Positions 8,105-15,636 of a stretch of DNA of 39,961 bases are shown here, in pieces (position 1 is the first letter of the stretch; every line of letters starts with the position of its first letter). Position numbers and translations under genes: made by a program. The stretch is from Actinomycetota bacterium (GTDB lineage: Bacteria > Actinomycetota > Thermoleophilia > RBG-16-64-13). Below the pieces are notes generated by a model. The model ran no database searches. It worked only from the letters and a program-made list of their open reading frames with translations, and was not told the origin of the DNA. Where the stretch lies: positions 1 through 39,961 of the forward strand of contig JAMDEO010000234.1 in the NCBI GenBank assembly GCA_023483915.1, in the 5' to 3' direction.

Positions 8105-8150
8105 TGCGAACCTATCGTTCCTATCTTACCGCTATCGGGCTGTTTGTCAA
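8105..8150 (-). promoter_or_regulatory. Promoter and operator for the CMD-ACP-hydrolase operon
   Basis: On the minus strand TTGACA (8145-8150) and TAAGAT (8123-8128) are separated by 16 bases, a good sigma-70-type promoter. Immediately downstream, 8105-8124 reads as an imperfect palindrome (minus strand AGGAACGATAGGTTCG). The same motif occurs at 10801-10820 and 14836-14855, and a weaker form at 8244-8263. Binding at this site would occlude the initiating polymerase. The IclR-family protein encoded at 10849-11688 is the obvious candidate ligand. Confidence 0.7.
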
Positions 8151-8243
8151 CCGGGACGAGCTGGGTAATCCCCCTTGTCTTTCTCAGGAGCTCGGTCTCA
8201 GTCAATCTAATGGTGGCCATACGGGCGCAAAGGTGCTATCGTT

Positions 8244-8263
8244 GAGGGAACGGTAGTGCCGGT
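8244..8263 (+). promoter_or_regulatory. Weaker copy of the cluster operator, upstream of the Fe-S protein gene
   Basis: GAGGGAACGGTAGTGCCGGT matches the inverse of 8105-8124 at 11 of 20 positions, including the GGAACG core and the TAG centre. It lies 40 bases before the Fe-S protein start, on the side expected for control of the rightward unit. The intergenic region 7936-8303 otherwise holds only the divergent control elements; no gene is seen in it. Confidence 0.4.
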
Positions 8264-8303
8264 ATACGGCATGCACACTGCAGGCCGGGGAGGGAGTAGG
8301 CTC

Positions 8304-8570
8304 ATGGAGTTCCGCGCGGCTAGGTCACGGCTGTTAGTGGACACAGAGAGGTGTAGTGGCTGCGGGACCTGTGAGCTCGCCTGCTCGTACCATCAAGCGG
8401 GCAACTTCTCTACCAACTTTTCCAGTGTCCACGTCGATCGGAATCACCGCACCGCTCAGATTCAGTTCACCTTGGAATCAACCTGCGACTCGTGTCTAGG
8501 AGAACCCACACCGCTCTGCATCAAATACTGTCTGTACGACGCGATCTGCATGGAGGAAGAGAAATGTTGA
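8304..8570 (+). CDS. [4Fe-4S] electron-transfer protein partnering the aldehyde oxidoreductase
   Basis: ATG 8304 follows GGGGAGGGAG; an earlier in-frame start lacks a good RBS. The 88-aa product has two cysteine clusters: CSGCGTCELACSYH and CDSCLGEPTPLCIKYC. These provide up to eight ligands, as in dicluster ferredoxin-like subunits. The following oxidoreductase gene overlaps its last seven bases (ATGTTGA), so the two are translationally coupled. Small Fe-S proteins of this kind take electrons from tungsten/molybdenum AOR-family enzymes. The clean pairing makes that role likely. Confidence 0.85.
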   Translation: MEFRAARSRLLVDTERCSGCGTCELACSYHQAGNFSTNFSSVHVDRNHRTAQIQFTLESTCDSCLGEPTPLCIKYCLYDAICMEEEKC

Positions 8571-10480
8571 CCGCGAGAATCTCAGGTGCCATCGCCGGCA
8601 GGCTCCTGAGAGTTGACCTGAGTCGGAACCTTGTGCAGATCGAAGAGTCCGAGGAATATGCCCGCCGTTTCCTCGGCGGTCGGGCAGTGAACAGCCTAAT
8701 CCTGCTAAATGAGACGAGATCCGAAACCCGTTGGTCTGACCCCGACAATCTCCTGATTTTTGGGGCTGGTTGTCTCGTGGGCACCATGGCGCCTGGAGCC
8801 AACCGGGTATCTGTTGAGACAAAGAGTGCCTGGAACGGGGGAAAAGGCTCAGCGAATTTTGGTGGGCATTTTGGACCCGAGCTCAAATTCGCTGGATTTG
8901 ACCAGGTCGTGATCTCGGGCCGCGCTGAAAAACCCGTCTACCTCTGGATTTCAGACGGACAAGCAGAAATCAGACGCGCCGAGTCCGTTTGGGGCAAATC
9001 GACGTACGAAACTGAGGAAATTCTACGCGCCGAGTGCCACGACAAACGGATCAAGGTCGCGACAATCGGACCGGCCGGCGAGAATCTCGTCAAGAGCGCC
9101 TGCATCATCGGAGACATGTCACGAGCAGCCGGGGGATCCGGGGTGGGCGCCGTCATGGGAAGCAAGAATCTCAAAGCATTGGCCGTAAGGGGCCACGGCG
9201 CAATATACGTCGCCGATCCAATTCGATTCATGGACAAGATTGACGAGTGTCGTCGTCGGTTTGCTTCTTCTACCCGGACTGCCTCCTGGCGGAAAGGTAT
9301 CATCCGTGCCGCGTTCTTCGCTGAGAGCCCAGTTTGGGATCTTGCGGGAGAAATGGGCCGCAATGGACTGCTGGGTTATTGGCCACCCGAGAAACGCCAG
9401 AATCTCGTGGGTGAGGAACGAGGCGTACCCAAATACCAACAGAAGACGACCGCCTGCTTCAACTGTCCGGCAGGATGCAATATTCATCTCCGGATAGACG
9501 AGGGACCATACGCAGGTACTCAAGGCTCCGGCTACTGGATCGGTTCGGCCACCTACTCCCAGAGATTCGATGTGGATGATGCGGCCGCATCCATCAAGTT
9601 CCATTTGACCTGTAACCAACTCGGGGTTAGCGGTGATGCCGCGGCAGCTGCACTCTCGTGGGCCTTCGAGTGCTACGAGAAAGGCCTCCTGACCAAGGAG
9701 GAAACCGGCGGACTTGAGCTTACGTGGGGCAACGGGGAGGCGATGAACAGCCTTCTGACGGATCTCGCGTACCGCAAGGGCCTGGGAGACCTACTCGCCG
9801 AAGGGACAAAAGCCGCTGCGGCTCAATTGGGCAGGGGATCGGAAGCCCTGGCAGTGCACCTTAAGGAACAGGATACCAACGAGGCATACCGTATCCAGAA
9901 AGGATGGGGGCTAGGTTGCTCAACCTCAACCAACGGTCCGCAACACCTCCGAGGCGCAGTTGGAACACCTTATCATTCTGGCCCGCCTGACCTTCCTCGG
10001 GCGACTACCGGGTACGAGAATCAGCCAGCCGCCGTCTTCTGGCAGGTCCTCGCGAAGGAGATCGAGGACATGACCGGACTCTGCAACATGATGGGTACAT
10101 ATACGGGCCCCCACGTGCTCGGTCCGGCCGACTACACTGATCTCGTGAACTTAGGGTTAGGTCTCAACCATACCGAGGACAGCCTCACGCATTTGGGTCA
10201 GGCCGGCTTCAATTTGGAAAAGGCCTTCAACACGCTTCACACTCCATTTGGCCGCAAAGATGACTACCCCCCTCATCGTTTCGAGGAAGTGCCGATAGAG
10301 GCTGGCCCCTACGCTGGCTTCCGATGTGATCGAGCCGAGTGGGACCGGATGCTCGATGAGCTATACCGGTTGCATGGGTGGGATGTGGAAACGGGGCTGC
10401 AAACTCGTCAAGGACTGACCGCCCTAGGTCTGGATGATATCGCCGCCCTACTCGAAGGGGCCGGCAAGCTTCAGCGCTAG
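8564..10480 (+). CDS. Aldehyde:ferredoxin oxidoreductase family (tungstopterin) enzyme
   Basis: The 638-aa enzyme starts at ATG 8564 after the very strong RBS GGAGGAAGAGAA. Its N-terminal domain opens with the family text GRLLRVDLSRN, YARRFLGGRAVN and GCLVGTMAPGANR, then SANFGGHFGPELKFAGFDQVV (pterin-binding region). The [4Fe-4S] ligands appear as CFNCPAGC (about residues 304-311), with the distal Cys in MTGLCNMMG (about 505). DTNEAYRIQKGWGLG precedes the active-site region. Family members oxidise aldehydes to carboxylates, or run the reverse, transferring electrons to ferredoxin in an anaerobic cytoplasm. The substrate is not predictable. It forms an operon with the upstream Fe-S protein. 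Confidence 0.93.
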   Translation: MLTARISGAIAGRLLRVDLSRNLVQIEESEEYARRFLGGRAVNSLILLNETRSETRWSDPDNLLIFGAGCLVGTMAPGANRVSVETKSAWNGGKGSANFGGHFGPELKFAGFDQVVISGRAEKPVYLWISDGQAEIRRAESVWGKSTYETEEILRAECHDKRIKVATIGPAGENLVKSACIIGDMSRAAGGSGVGAVMGSKNLKALAVRGHGAIYVADPIRFMDKIDECRRRFASSTRTASWRKGIIRAAFFAESPVWDLAGEMGRNGLLGYWPPEKRQNLVGEERGVPKYQQKTTACFNCPAGCNIHLRIDEGPYAGTQGSGYWIGSATYSQRFDVDDAAASIKFHLTCNQLGVSGDAAAAALSWAFECYEKGLLTKEETGGLELTWGNGEAMNSLLTDLAYRKGLGDLLAEGTKAAAAQLGRGSEALAVHLKEQDTNEAYRIQKGWGLGCSTSTNGPQHLRGAVGTPYHSGPPDLPRATTGYENQPAAVFWQVLAKEIEDMTGLCNMMGTYTGPHVLGPADYTDLVNLGLGLNHTEDSLTHLGQAGFNLEKAFNTLHTPFGRKDDYPPHRFEEVPIEAGPYAGFRCDRAEWDRMLDELYRLHGWDVETGLQTRQGLTALGLDDIAALLEGAGKLQR

Positions 10481-10848
10481 AAGTGCGGGGGGAGCGTACC
10501 GGTGCGGTGCCCGCAATCACGACTGAGAACTTGGTGTGGCGCCAACCCGGTAAATCGAAAGGGGCGAAAGAACTTCATCCTCGTCAAGAGACATGTCGAG
10601 CAACCGGAATGCGATAATACCGCCGAGGATAATAAACGCCAAGCCTGCACCCTATGCGGGCAAAGGGCGGAGCCGAGTTGTGCTCCCGCGTACGCATCTT
10701 CGCACCCAATGGAGCGGAAACACAGCTTCAACCCCTTTACTTGGGTCGGCCGAGATGGGGGGACCTTGAAAGTGGCTAGCATCTCTGCCATCATCTCCCC
10801 TCTGGAACGCTTGTTCCATATTCCTACAACGTTACGGATTTGTGCGCG
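10481..10848 (+). promoter_or_regulatory. Promoter region of the IclR gene with a near-perfect operator palindrome
   Basis: A 368-bp gene-free stretch. TTGAAA (10766-10771) and CATCAT (10789-10794) are 17 bases apart and make a plausible promoter with a weak -10. The sequence at 10801-10820 contains TGGAACGCTTGTTCCA, a perfect inverted repeat with a four-base centre, typical of IclR-family operators. Its position just after the -10 suggests autorepression. Between 10481 and 10760 nothing else is recognisable. Confidence 0.65.
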
Positions 10849-11688
10849 ATGACAGAAGACCGCCGGAAAGACAGGGGAAGCACACAAAGGTCGGGCGCAG
10901 TGCGTGATCCGTCGCGAAGCCTGGAAAAAGGACTGCATATTCTGACCTTGTTTGATGTCGTGCGTAGCGAGTGGACTCTTGCGGAGATCCGCAGGGAACT
11001 CGGACTCCCGAAAAGCACTGCATTTAGGCTGCTGAAGACTTTGGATGGCTTCGGTTTTCTGACATTCGACGAGCAGACCGGCGCCTATCGTCTCGGACCT
11101 GCCATCCACAGAGCCCTTTATACCACTTTCTCCGATGCTGAAATTGCCAACACCGCGCATCCCCATATGATGGAGCTCGCTGCCACTACGCAAGAAACGG
11201 TTGTGCTCGCCAGCTGGCTTGAGTGGCCTACGGTAATTGACTGTGTCCTCACGCCGAGGCCGTTCAAACCACCTTACAATATCGGCTACCAGATGCCAGG
11301 CCTTGCCAGTCTTCACACGCGGATCTTCTTGGCATACGAACCTGAGCACAGACTGGAGCAGGCTTTGTCCGTCAAGCAGGAGCCTCGGACTCAGTACACG
11401 ATTACTGATCCAGACAGGATTCGAGACGACCTTCAGCGCATCCGCCGGGAAGGAGTCGGCTACAGCCTTCAGGATTGGCTGATCGGCATGTGCAGCGTTG
11501 CAGCCCCAGTTTTTGGCCTGGGCGGCGCTGTACGAGCGTCTCTGTCCATCGTCACGCCTAGTGAGCGGTTCGGCCCGACGGAGATGGCAAGCTATGCAAA
11601 TGCTGTCAAAGAGGTGGCGGCCGTCATCTCGTCCGACCTTGGATACCATGTTGGCGAGCGCGCACCGCACTCCGGGTCCCTTGCCTAG
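10849..11688 (+). CDS. IclR-family transcriptional regulator
   Basis: ATG 10849 (a TTG at 10840 is an alternative; neither has a strong RBS). The 279-aa protein has the N-terminal winged helix: SLEKGLHILTLFDVVRSEWT, LAEIRRELGLPKSTAFRLLKTL (recognition helix) and YRLGPAIH (wing end). The C-terminal effector-binding domain follows (about residues 95-270), with text such as TQETVVLASWLEWPTVIDCV and GLGGAVRASLSIVTPSERF. Family members are dimers that bind short palindromes and respond to small carboxylic or aromatic acids. A GGAAC-n4-GTTCC palindrome lies just upstream and related sites precede the other units of module II, so this is the likely local regulator. Confidence 0.92.
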   Translation: MTEDRRKDRGSTQRSGAVRDPSRSLEKGLHILTLFDVVRSEWTLAEIRRELGLPKSTAFRLLKTLDGFGFLTFDEQTGAYRLGPAIHRALYTTFSDAEIANTAHPHMMELAATTQETVVLASWLEWPTVIDCVLTPRPFKPPYNIGYQMPGLASLHTRIFLAYEPEHRLEQALSVKQEPRTQYTITDPDRIRDDLQRIRREGVGYSLQDWLIGMCSVAAPVFGLGGAVRASLSIVTPSERFGPTEMASYANAVKEVAAVISSDLGYHVGERAPHSGSLA

Positions 11689-11743
11689 TCCGCCCGACAA
11701 CTCCTTGCCGCAGCTACATCACACTCATCGTAGAAAGTCCGGA

Positions 11744-11974
11744 ATGGCAAGAATCACATCAGCCGCAGGAGAGATGGATGTCCAGTTCGCCTCAGTTTCT
11801 GCTCAGGACGGAGGGTTGCTGCTGGCAGGCAAATTTGACGACCGCTGGAACTGGCAGATTGTGCTGGGGCCTGCAGATGTGCGTCCGCTGTTCTGGCTGG
11901 TGGTCCGACCTCATGCGTTTCTTCCGCTTGTTCGGGCGACGTGGTCTGGACTGCTAAGGCATCAAGCGTCATAG
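11744..11974 (+). CDS. Small unrecognised protein, 76 aa
   Basis: The frame starts at ATG 11744, 55 bases after the IclR stop, with a modest purine-rich site upstream. The product contains EMDVQFASVSAQDGGLLLAG, KFDDRWNWQIVLGPADVRPL and a basic, hydrophobic C-terminus. It may associate weakly with membranes through FWLVVRPHAFLPLV. I do not recognise a named family, though the text is clearly coding-like. A hairpin followed by TTTTCT lies just downstream, which suits a short IclR plus small-protein transcript. Confidence 0.5.
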   Translation: MARITSAAGEMDVQFASVSAQDGGLLLAGKFDDRWNWQIVLGPADVRPLFWLVVRPHAFLPLVRATWSGLLRHQAS

Positions 11975-11979
11975 CACTC

Positions 11980-12010
11980 GCGTTGAGGCCGCCGGACGGC
12001 ACGCTTTTCT
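11980..12010 (+). terminator. Possible rho-independent terminator after the IclR transcript
   Basis: GCGT (11980-11983) pairs with ACGC (12001-12004) and GCCG (11988-11991) with CGGC (11997-12000), with an asymmetric bulge, followed by TTTTCT. The stem is modest. Confidence 0.4.
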
Positions 12011-12210
12011 AATCTCGTTGATCTTTGCAGTGTCGTTAGGGGCACGCTTTCGTTGACTCACTGGAAACCGACCAGGAAGGTCCAGAAGAAGGCCAACATG
12101 GGACGAGAGGAAACCACACAGCCCGGGGAGTCTCCAATGGAGAAATCGCGACCACAGCAGCTCCGCAAAGTTCGTGGGCTGCCCCGCCGTAGAGAGCAGT
12201 CCACACCCAG

Positions 12211-12245
12211 CTTGGAGCGGGAATCGACCGTCCTCCCGCTCCAAG
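12211..12245. terminator. Perfect 12-bp hairpin downstream of the substrate-binding protein gene
   Basis: CTTGGAGCGGGA (12211-12222) is exactly inverted at 12234-12245, with an 11-base loop. It begins 12 bases after the stop of the leftward lipoprotein gene. There is no U-tract on the minus strand, so it may end or stabilise the transcript. The rest of 12011-12210 shows only short frames without RBS. Confidence 0.55.
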
Positions 12246-12256
12246 CAGTCCCCACG

Positions 12257-13741
12257 CTATGTGCTGTGAAATTCAGACAGCGGCTTGAGCTTAGTGGCGG
12301 GCACCGGAATATCCGGCCATATGCCGTTGTCACACAAGGCGAGCTCGAAAGGCCACTTCCCTGTGCCTGGAACCCATTGGCCCCCTGTCAGCGGAAGCCG
12401 CACCACGTTCTTGGTCGGGCGAGTGCCGGTTCCAATCTGTTGAGTGAAATCGATGGTCCCATAGATGGTGTCCGTCGCCTTTGTCCTCAGGATGGCTTCG
12501 ACGACAGACTGCTTGTCATCCACGTTCATTGTATTCGCCAACACCTGAGCAGTCCACTCAAAGAGGGCGAAATGCCATAGTGGTTGCAGCCACTGCTTGC
12601 CGGTAGACGCCTCGTAGTCATCAACAAACTGCTGGCATGTCTCTCCCGTAATCGCAGACTTGTACGGGTAGGCAGGGTGCCAGGGACAGGGAGTGGCAAG
12701 ACCAGCCGCGATCTCGCCCAGTGCCTTAATGGTGTCAGGAAACACGGCCACCTTCGACACCATACATGTTTTCGGAAGAAACGAGCTCTGGAAGGCTTGT
12801 TTCCAGAATACGGTGAAGTCGGCCGGGCTCATGATCCCGCTCACGATTTCGACCCCGGCCCTCTTGAAATTCTGAATGATGGACGTGAAGTCTTCATTTC
12901 CGTCGTTGAATGCGCCTGGATCAACCAGTGTGTAGCCGTTCTTGTCGAGAAATGCGGGCCAGAGTTTCCGATACGTGATGCCATCCGCATCATTCGGCCA
13001 GAGGGCACCCACAACTTTGTTGTTCGGCACTTGCGGCCACATCTTGAAGCTCATTCCAACGACGTCCTCAATCCCGCAGAAGACGTGGTATGTCCAATCG
13101 AATCCCACTTTGGGGTCAGTCGCGCCCCGGCCGTTGAAGTAGGACTGCCACGGAGCTTCGCACGTCAGGCAAGGTGCTCCGTAAGCTTCCGCCTGATCGG
13201 CAATGGCATTCACCAACTCACCAGTGCACGCGCCGAGGACCACGTCGATCCCATCATTCATGATGAGGTCACCGGTCACCTGAGAGGCCCGAGTGACATT
13301 TGACTCGTTGTCTCTGATGACAACACCTATCGGATGCTTCTTTCCGTCTGCCATGACGATGAAGCCGCTGGTGGCTTTCATAAACTTGCCGATTAGCCAC
13401 TCGTCGGCTTGAGCGAGTGCAGCGCTAGACCCAGTGATTGGGGCTACATACCCGATCTTCACCTCACGACCCGCTTCGGGACCAGACGTGAGCGAAGTGG
13501 TTGTGTCCGCAGATTGCGTCGGGAGAGTGGACTGGGTGGAGGACTCTGTTAATGACGACGTAGTAACAGCAGCTGGCGTTTGTCCCTCTCCGCAGGCCGT
13601 GAGGAGTTCCCCTGCGCCACCCCCCAACGCCACCGCACATCCTGCAATCCCCGCAAACCTCAGGAAATCTCGTCTGCTGAAGCTCTTCGGATGAAGCGAG
13701 TGACTCTCCTCATCCATATCGATATAGCCATCATCTTTCAT
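12257..13741 (-). CDS. Tat-exported lipoprotein, branched-chain amino-acid/amide-type substrate-binding protein
   Basis: About 494 aa from ATG 13741 (a longer frame to 13777 exists). The N-terminus has a twin-arginine signal SRRDFLRFAG, a hydrophobic stretch and a lipobox LLTAC, so it should be exported folded and lipid-anchored. The mature part is a type I periplasmic-binding fold of the LivJ/AmiC kind: EVKIGYVAPITGSSAA, IRDNESNVTRASQVTGDLI, VVLGACTGELVNAIADQAE, VGALWPNDADG and VSGIMSPADFTVFWKQ. Such proteins bind amino acids, amides, urea or aromatic acids. No permease or ATPase genes are present, so it must use a transporter elsewhere or act as a sensor. It follows the isochorismatase-fold gene in the same direction. 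Confidence 0.88.
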   Translation of the reverse strand: MKDDGYIDMDEESHSLHPKSFSRRDFLRFAGIAGCAVALGGGAGELLTACGEGQTPAAVTTSSLTESSTQSTLPTQSADTTTSLTSGPEAGREVKIGYVAPITGSSAALAQADEWLIGKFMKATSGFIVMADGKKHPIGVVIRDNESNVTRASQVTGDLIMNDGIDVVLGACTGELVNAIADQAEAYGAPCLTCEAPWQSYFNGRGATDPKVGFDWTYHVFCGIEDVVGMSFKMWPQVPNNKVVGALWPNDADGITYRKLWPAFLDKNGYTLVDPGAFNDGNEDFTSIIQNFKRAGVEIVSGIMSPADFTVFWKQAFQSSFLPKTCMVSKVAVFPDTIKALGEIAAGLATPCPWHPAYPYKSAITGETCQQFVDDYEASTGKQWLQPLWHFALFEWTAQVLANTMNVDDKQSVVEAILRTKATDTIYGTIDFTQQIGTGTRPTKNVVRLPLTGGQWVPGTGKWPFELALCDNGIWPDIPVPATKLKPLSEFHST

Positions 13742-13893
13742 TTCGGGCTGGCCCCCTTCTCTCCCATGCCATATCAATGTGCCATATCAGTTGTCGCTGC
13801 GCGTCGAACAGCTGCCCGCGATCCTTGTTTGACGAATGCCATCCTGGTAGTACCGCTCTCCACATCAGGTGGCAAATCTACCCCTGCTGAGGC

Positions 13894-14493
13894 TTACAGA
13901 TGAGCCACGATATCCTCGGTGGTGGTGACTACCGCAATTGCTGGCAGATTCTTGGTCACGAAGAACTCGTGGATCTGCGGATCTGGATCGGCTATTGCGT
14001 CCTTAGGCACAACCACATTGTACAAAGCGTTCGCCGCGAACCAGCAGGCCGCCATAATGGCCGTACCTGTGGCAACGCCGGCGATGACCAGAGTGTCCGC
14101 CTTGTCTTGTGCGAGACGCTCACGAAGCAGATTCTGGCCAAATGGGTCCACCATCCATCCCGTCACAACCTCTTCCGGCCGGCTGTCCAGCTCCGGGATC
14201 ACTTCCAAGTCCTTCGAACCCGGCTTCATGGCGCCCGACGCTTTCAGCGCGGGCCAGAAACGCCCAGTGACTGGCCAAGGGGTGTCCGGTGGGGTGATTG
14301 AAACCAAGAAGTACACGGGCAGGTTGCTGTCGCGGAAGGCCTTGATCAGTGTCTGCTGGCACGGGATGATCCCGGTTTCGCGCGCCGCCTTTACGCACCC
14401 GAACCTGGTGGCCAAGCCTCTTTCGTCGACGATCCCATACTGCATGTGCTCCACTATGAGCGCGGGCTTTCCGGGCATTACCCACTCGTTCAT
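13894..14493 (-). CDS. Isochorismatase/cysteine-hydrolase fold protein lacking the catalytic triad
   Basis: ATG 14493 follows GAAGGAGGACC; a longer frame to 14718 lacks support. The 199-aa product aligns with cysteine hydrolases along its whole length: PALIVEHMQYGIVDERG (strand 1), a helix ending TLIKAFRDSNLPVYFLVSI, EEVVTGWMVDPFGQNLL and TLVIAGVATGTAIMAACWFA, then VVVPKDAIAD. At the three active positions the usual Asp (xxDMQ), Lys (VxTKxxx) and Cys (GVATxxCV) read His, Gly and Ala. The fold seems intact, but ordinary cysteine-hydrolase chemistry is unlikely. It is probably the first gene of the operon with the substrate-binding protein, so a ligand-binding role is possible. Confidence 0.82.
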   Translation of the reverse strand: MNEWVMPGKPALIVEHMQYGIVDERGLATRFGCVKAARETGIIPCQQTLIKAFRDSNLPVYFLVSITPPDTPWPVTGRFWPALKASGAMKPGSKDLEVIPELDSRPEEVVTGWMVDPFGQNLLRERLAQDKADTLVIAGVATGTAIMAACWFAANALYNVVVPKDAIADPDPQIHEFFVTKNLPAIAVVTTTEDIVAHL

Positions 14494-14835
14494 CACACGG
14501 TCCTCCTTCGAGGTCATAGACGTCTTCAACTCAAGCCATGCTTGCCATGCTCGACCGTCACATTCGACTGCCCCCTTACGACTTTTGCCGTGATTCTGGG
14601 GGCATCTCCGAGTCATCGCGATTTGCGACATCTCCCCCCGCAAGCCACAGACTGCTCCATAGGGCCGGATCCTCACTTTCGCCCAGCCAACGCACGTAGG
14701 TGGAGAGGTAGCGGCCAACTTGTCGCCCGATCGGCCTCAACCGACGGCAAAGAATTCTTCCTCGGGGCACTGCAACGACGAGCCGATCAACTGCTTCCGT
14801 TCGTATGGGCTCCATCTCGCACCGCTATGCCGTAT

Positions 14836-14886
14836 TACGGACCTGTCGTTCCTAATAACCTTACCTCGCTTTTCCTTGGATGTCAA
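14836..14886 (-). promoter_or_regulatory. Promoter and operator for the isochorismatase-fold/lipoprotein operon
   Basis: On the minus strand TTGACA (14881-14886) and TAAGGT (14858-14863) are separated by 17 bases. The sequence 14836-14855 (plus strand TACGGACCTGTCGTTCCTAA) matches 8105-8124 at 16 of 20 positions and sits just after the -10, the same geometry as at 8105-8150. The transcript would have a leader of about 340 bases (14494-14835), in which I see no gene. Confidence 0.68.
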
Positions 14887-15395
14887 CCATCCGAGTGGGA
14901 GTGGTGCTAAACGGCTTGAAACTGGCCAAAGCTCCCTGTCTAGGACGAGGTACTCGTTGCGCTATCTCCCGAGCTTTGTCCCAAAATGTGGACCACTTGT
15001 ACCTGGATTGACCTCTGCGCCGGTGTTCTGGCCGTAGAGCTCCAGACGAGTGTTCGCCGGGCTAGTAGGCGAAGCCGAAGTGGGTCTGTCGCCACGGTAG
15101 GACCTCATCCCTGTGGCTTGCAGAATAGCCCGGACCATCTTGGGCTGTCCTCAGTCACCCCTTCGAGAACGGTCGGGGGAGGAGTCTTTGGCTCCTTTCC
15201 GTTGGCGAGGGAGCTTTGCTCACTCCCGGACAACTCCAGTATATGAGTGGGAGCACGTCGGTCAACTTCCGAGTCAACCGTCTGCAGGCTAGGTCTGCGG
15301 GCCATGCACGTGAACTTCCAGAGGCCGAGTTTCGCAGGAGGAACGCCAAATACCCCTGGGTCGATTCGAACGGCCCAAACAGCCGCCTCAGAGTT
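14887..15395. other. Gene-free spacer at the right end of module II
   Basis: About 500 bases without a supportable gene. A T-arm-like sequence (TGGGTCGATTCGAACGGCCC, near 15358) lies 20 bases before the attP-like repeat, but no complete tRNA can be folded around it. Short frames here have no RBS. Confidence 0.4.
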
Positions 15396-15578
15396 GTCCA
15401 TGGCGTGCTATTGAGTGCTACCAAGTACCAGGTTGTACCTATGGTTTAGGAAGCCGCCCCTCCGCTGTCCATAGTGTATTACCGAGTGCCACCAAGTGCA
15501 TTTCGCCGGCCACGAACCGTCCATATTCTCCATCCTGGACATTGATTGTTATTTCGGTAGGCGTGCCAGAAGGCGGGG
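15396..15578 (+). repeat. 183-bp attP-like repeat, module II/III junction
   Basis: The copy aligns without gaps to 4695-4877. Within it GTCCATGGCGTGCTATTGAG (from 15396) and GTCCATAGTGTATTACCGAG are two direct copies of an arm-like word on either side of GGTTTAGGAAGCCGCC. This is the arm - core - arm order of an intact attP, although it lies inside an integrated element. Confidence 0.75.
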
Positions 15579-15636
15579 AATCTTTCACCAGAAGGAGCGG
15601 CGTCGGGGGCTCATTTCGCACGCTATGCATTGAGCT

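Noticed and set aside
10477..11700. 407-aa minus-strand frame opposite the IclR gene
   Set aside because: It mirrors the IclR gene, whose winged-helix domain is unmistakable, and has no domain of its own.
15180..15246. Frame ending SLPDNSSI, like the end of the SLH deacetylase at 38817
   Set aside because: Only eight or so residues agree, and no SLH text lies upstream; treated as coincidence.
15355..15440. T-arm-like sequence before the attP-like repeat, possible tRNA remnant
   Set aside because: No matching acceptor, D-arm or anticodon arm could be found; it may be chance.
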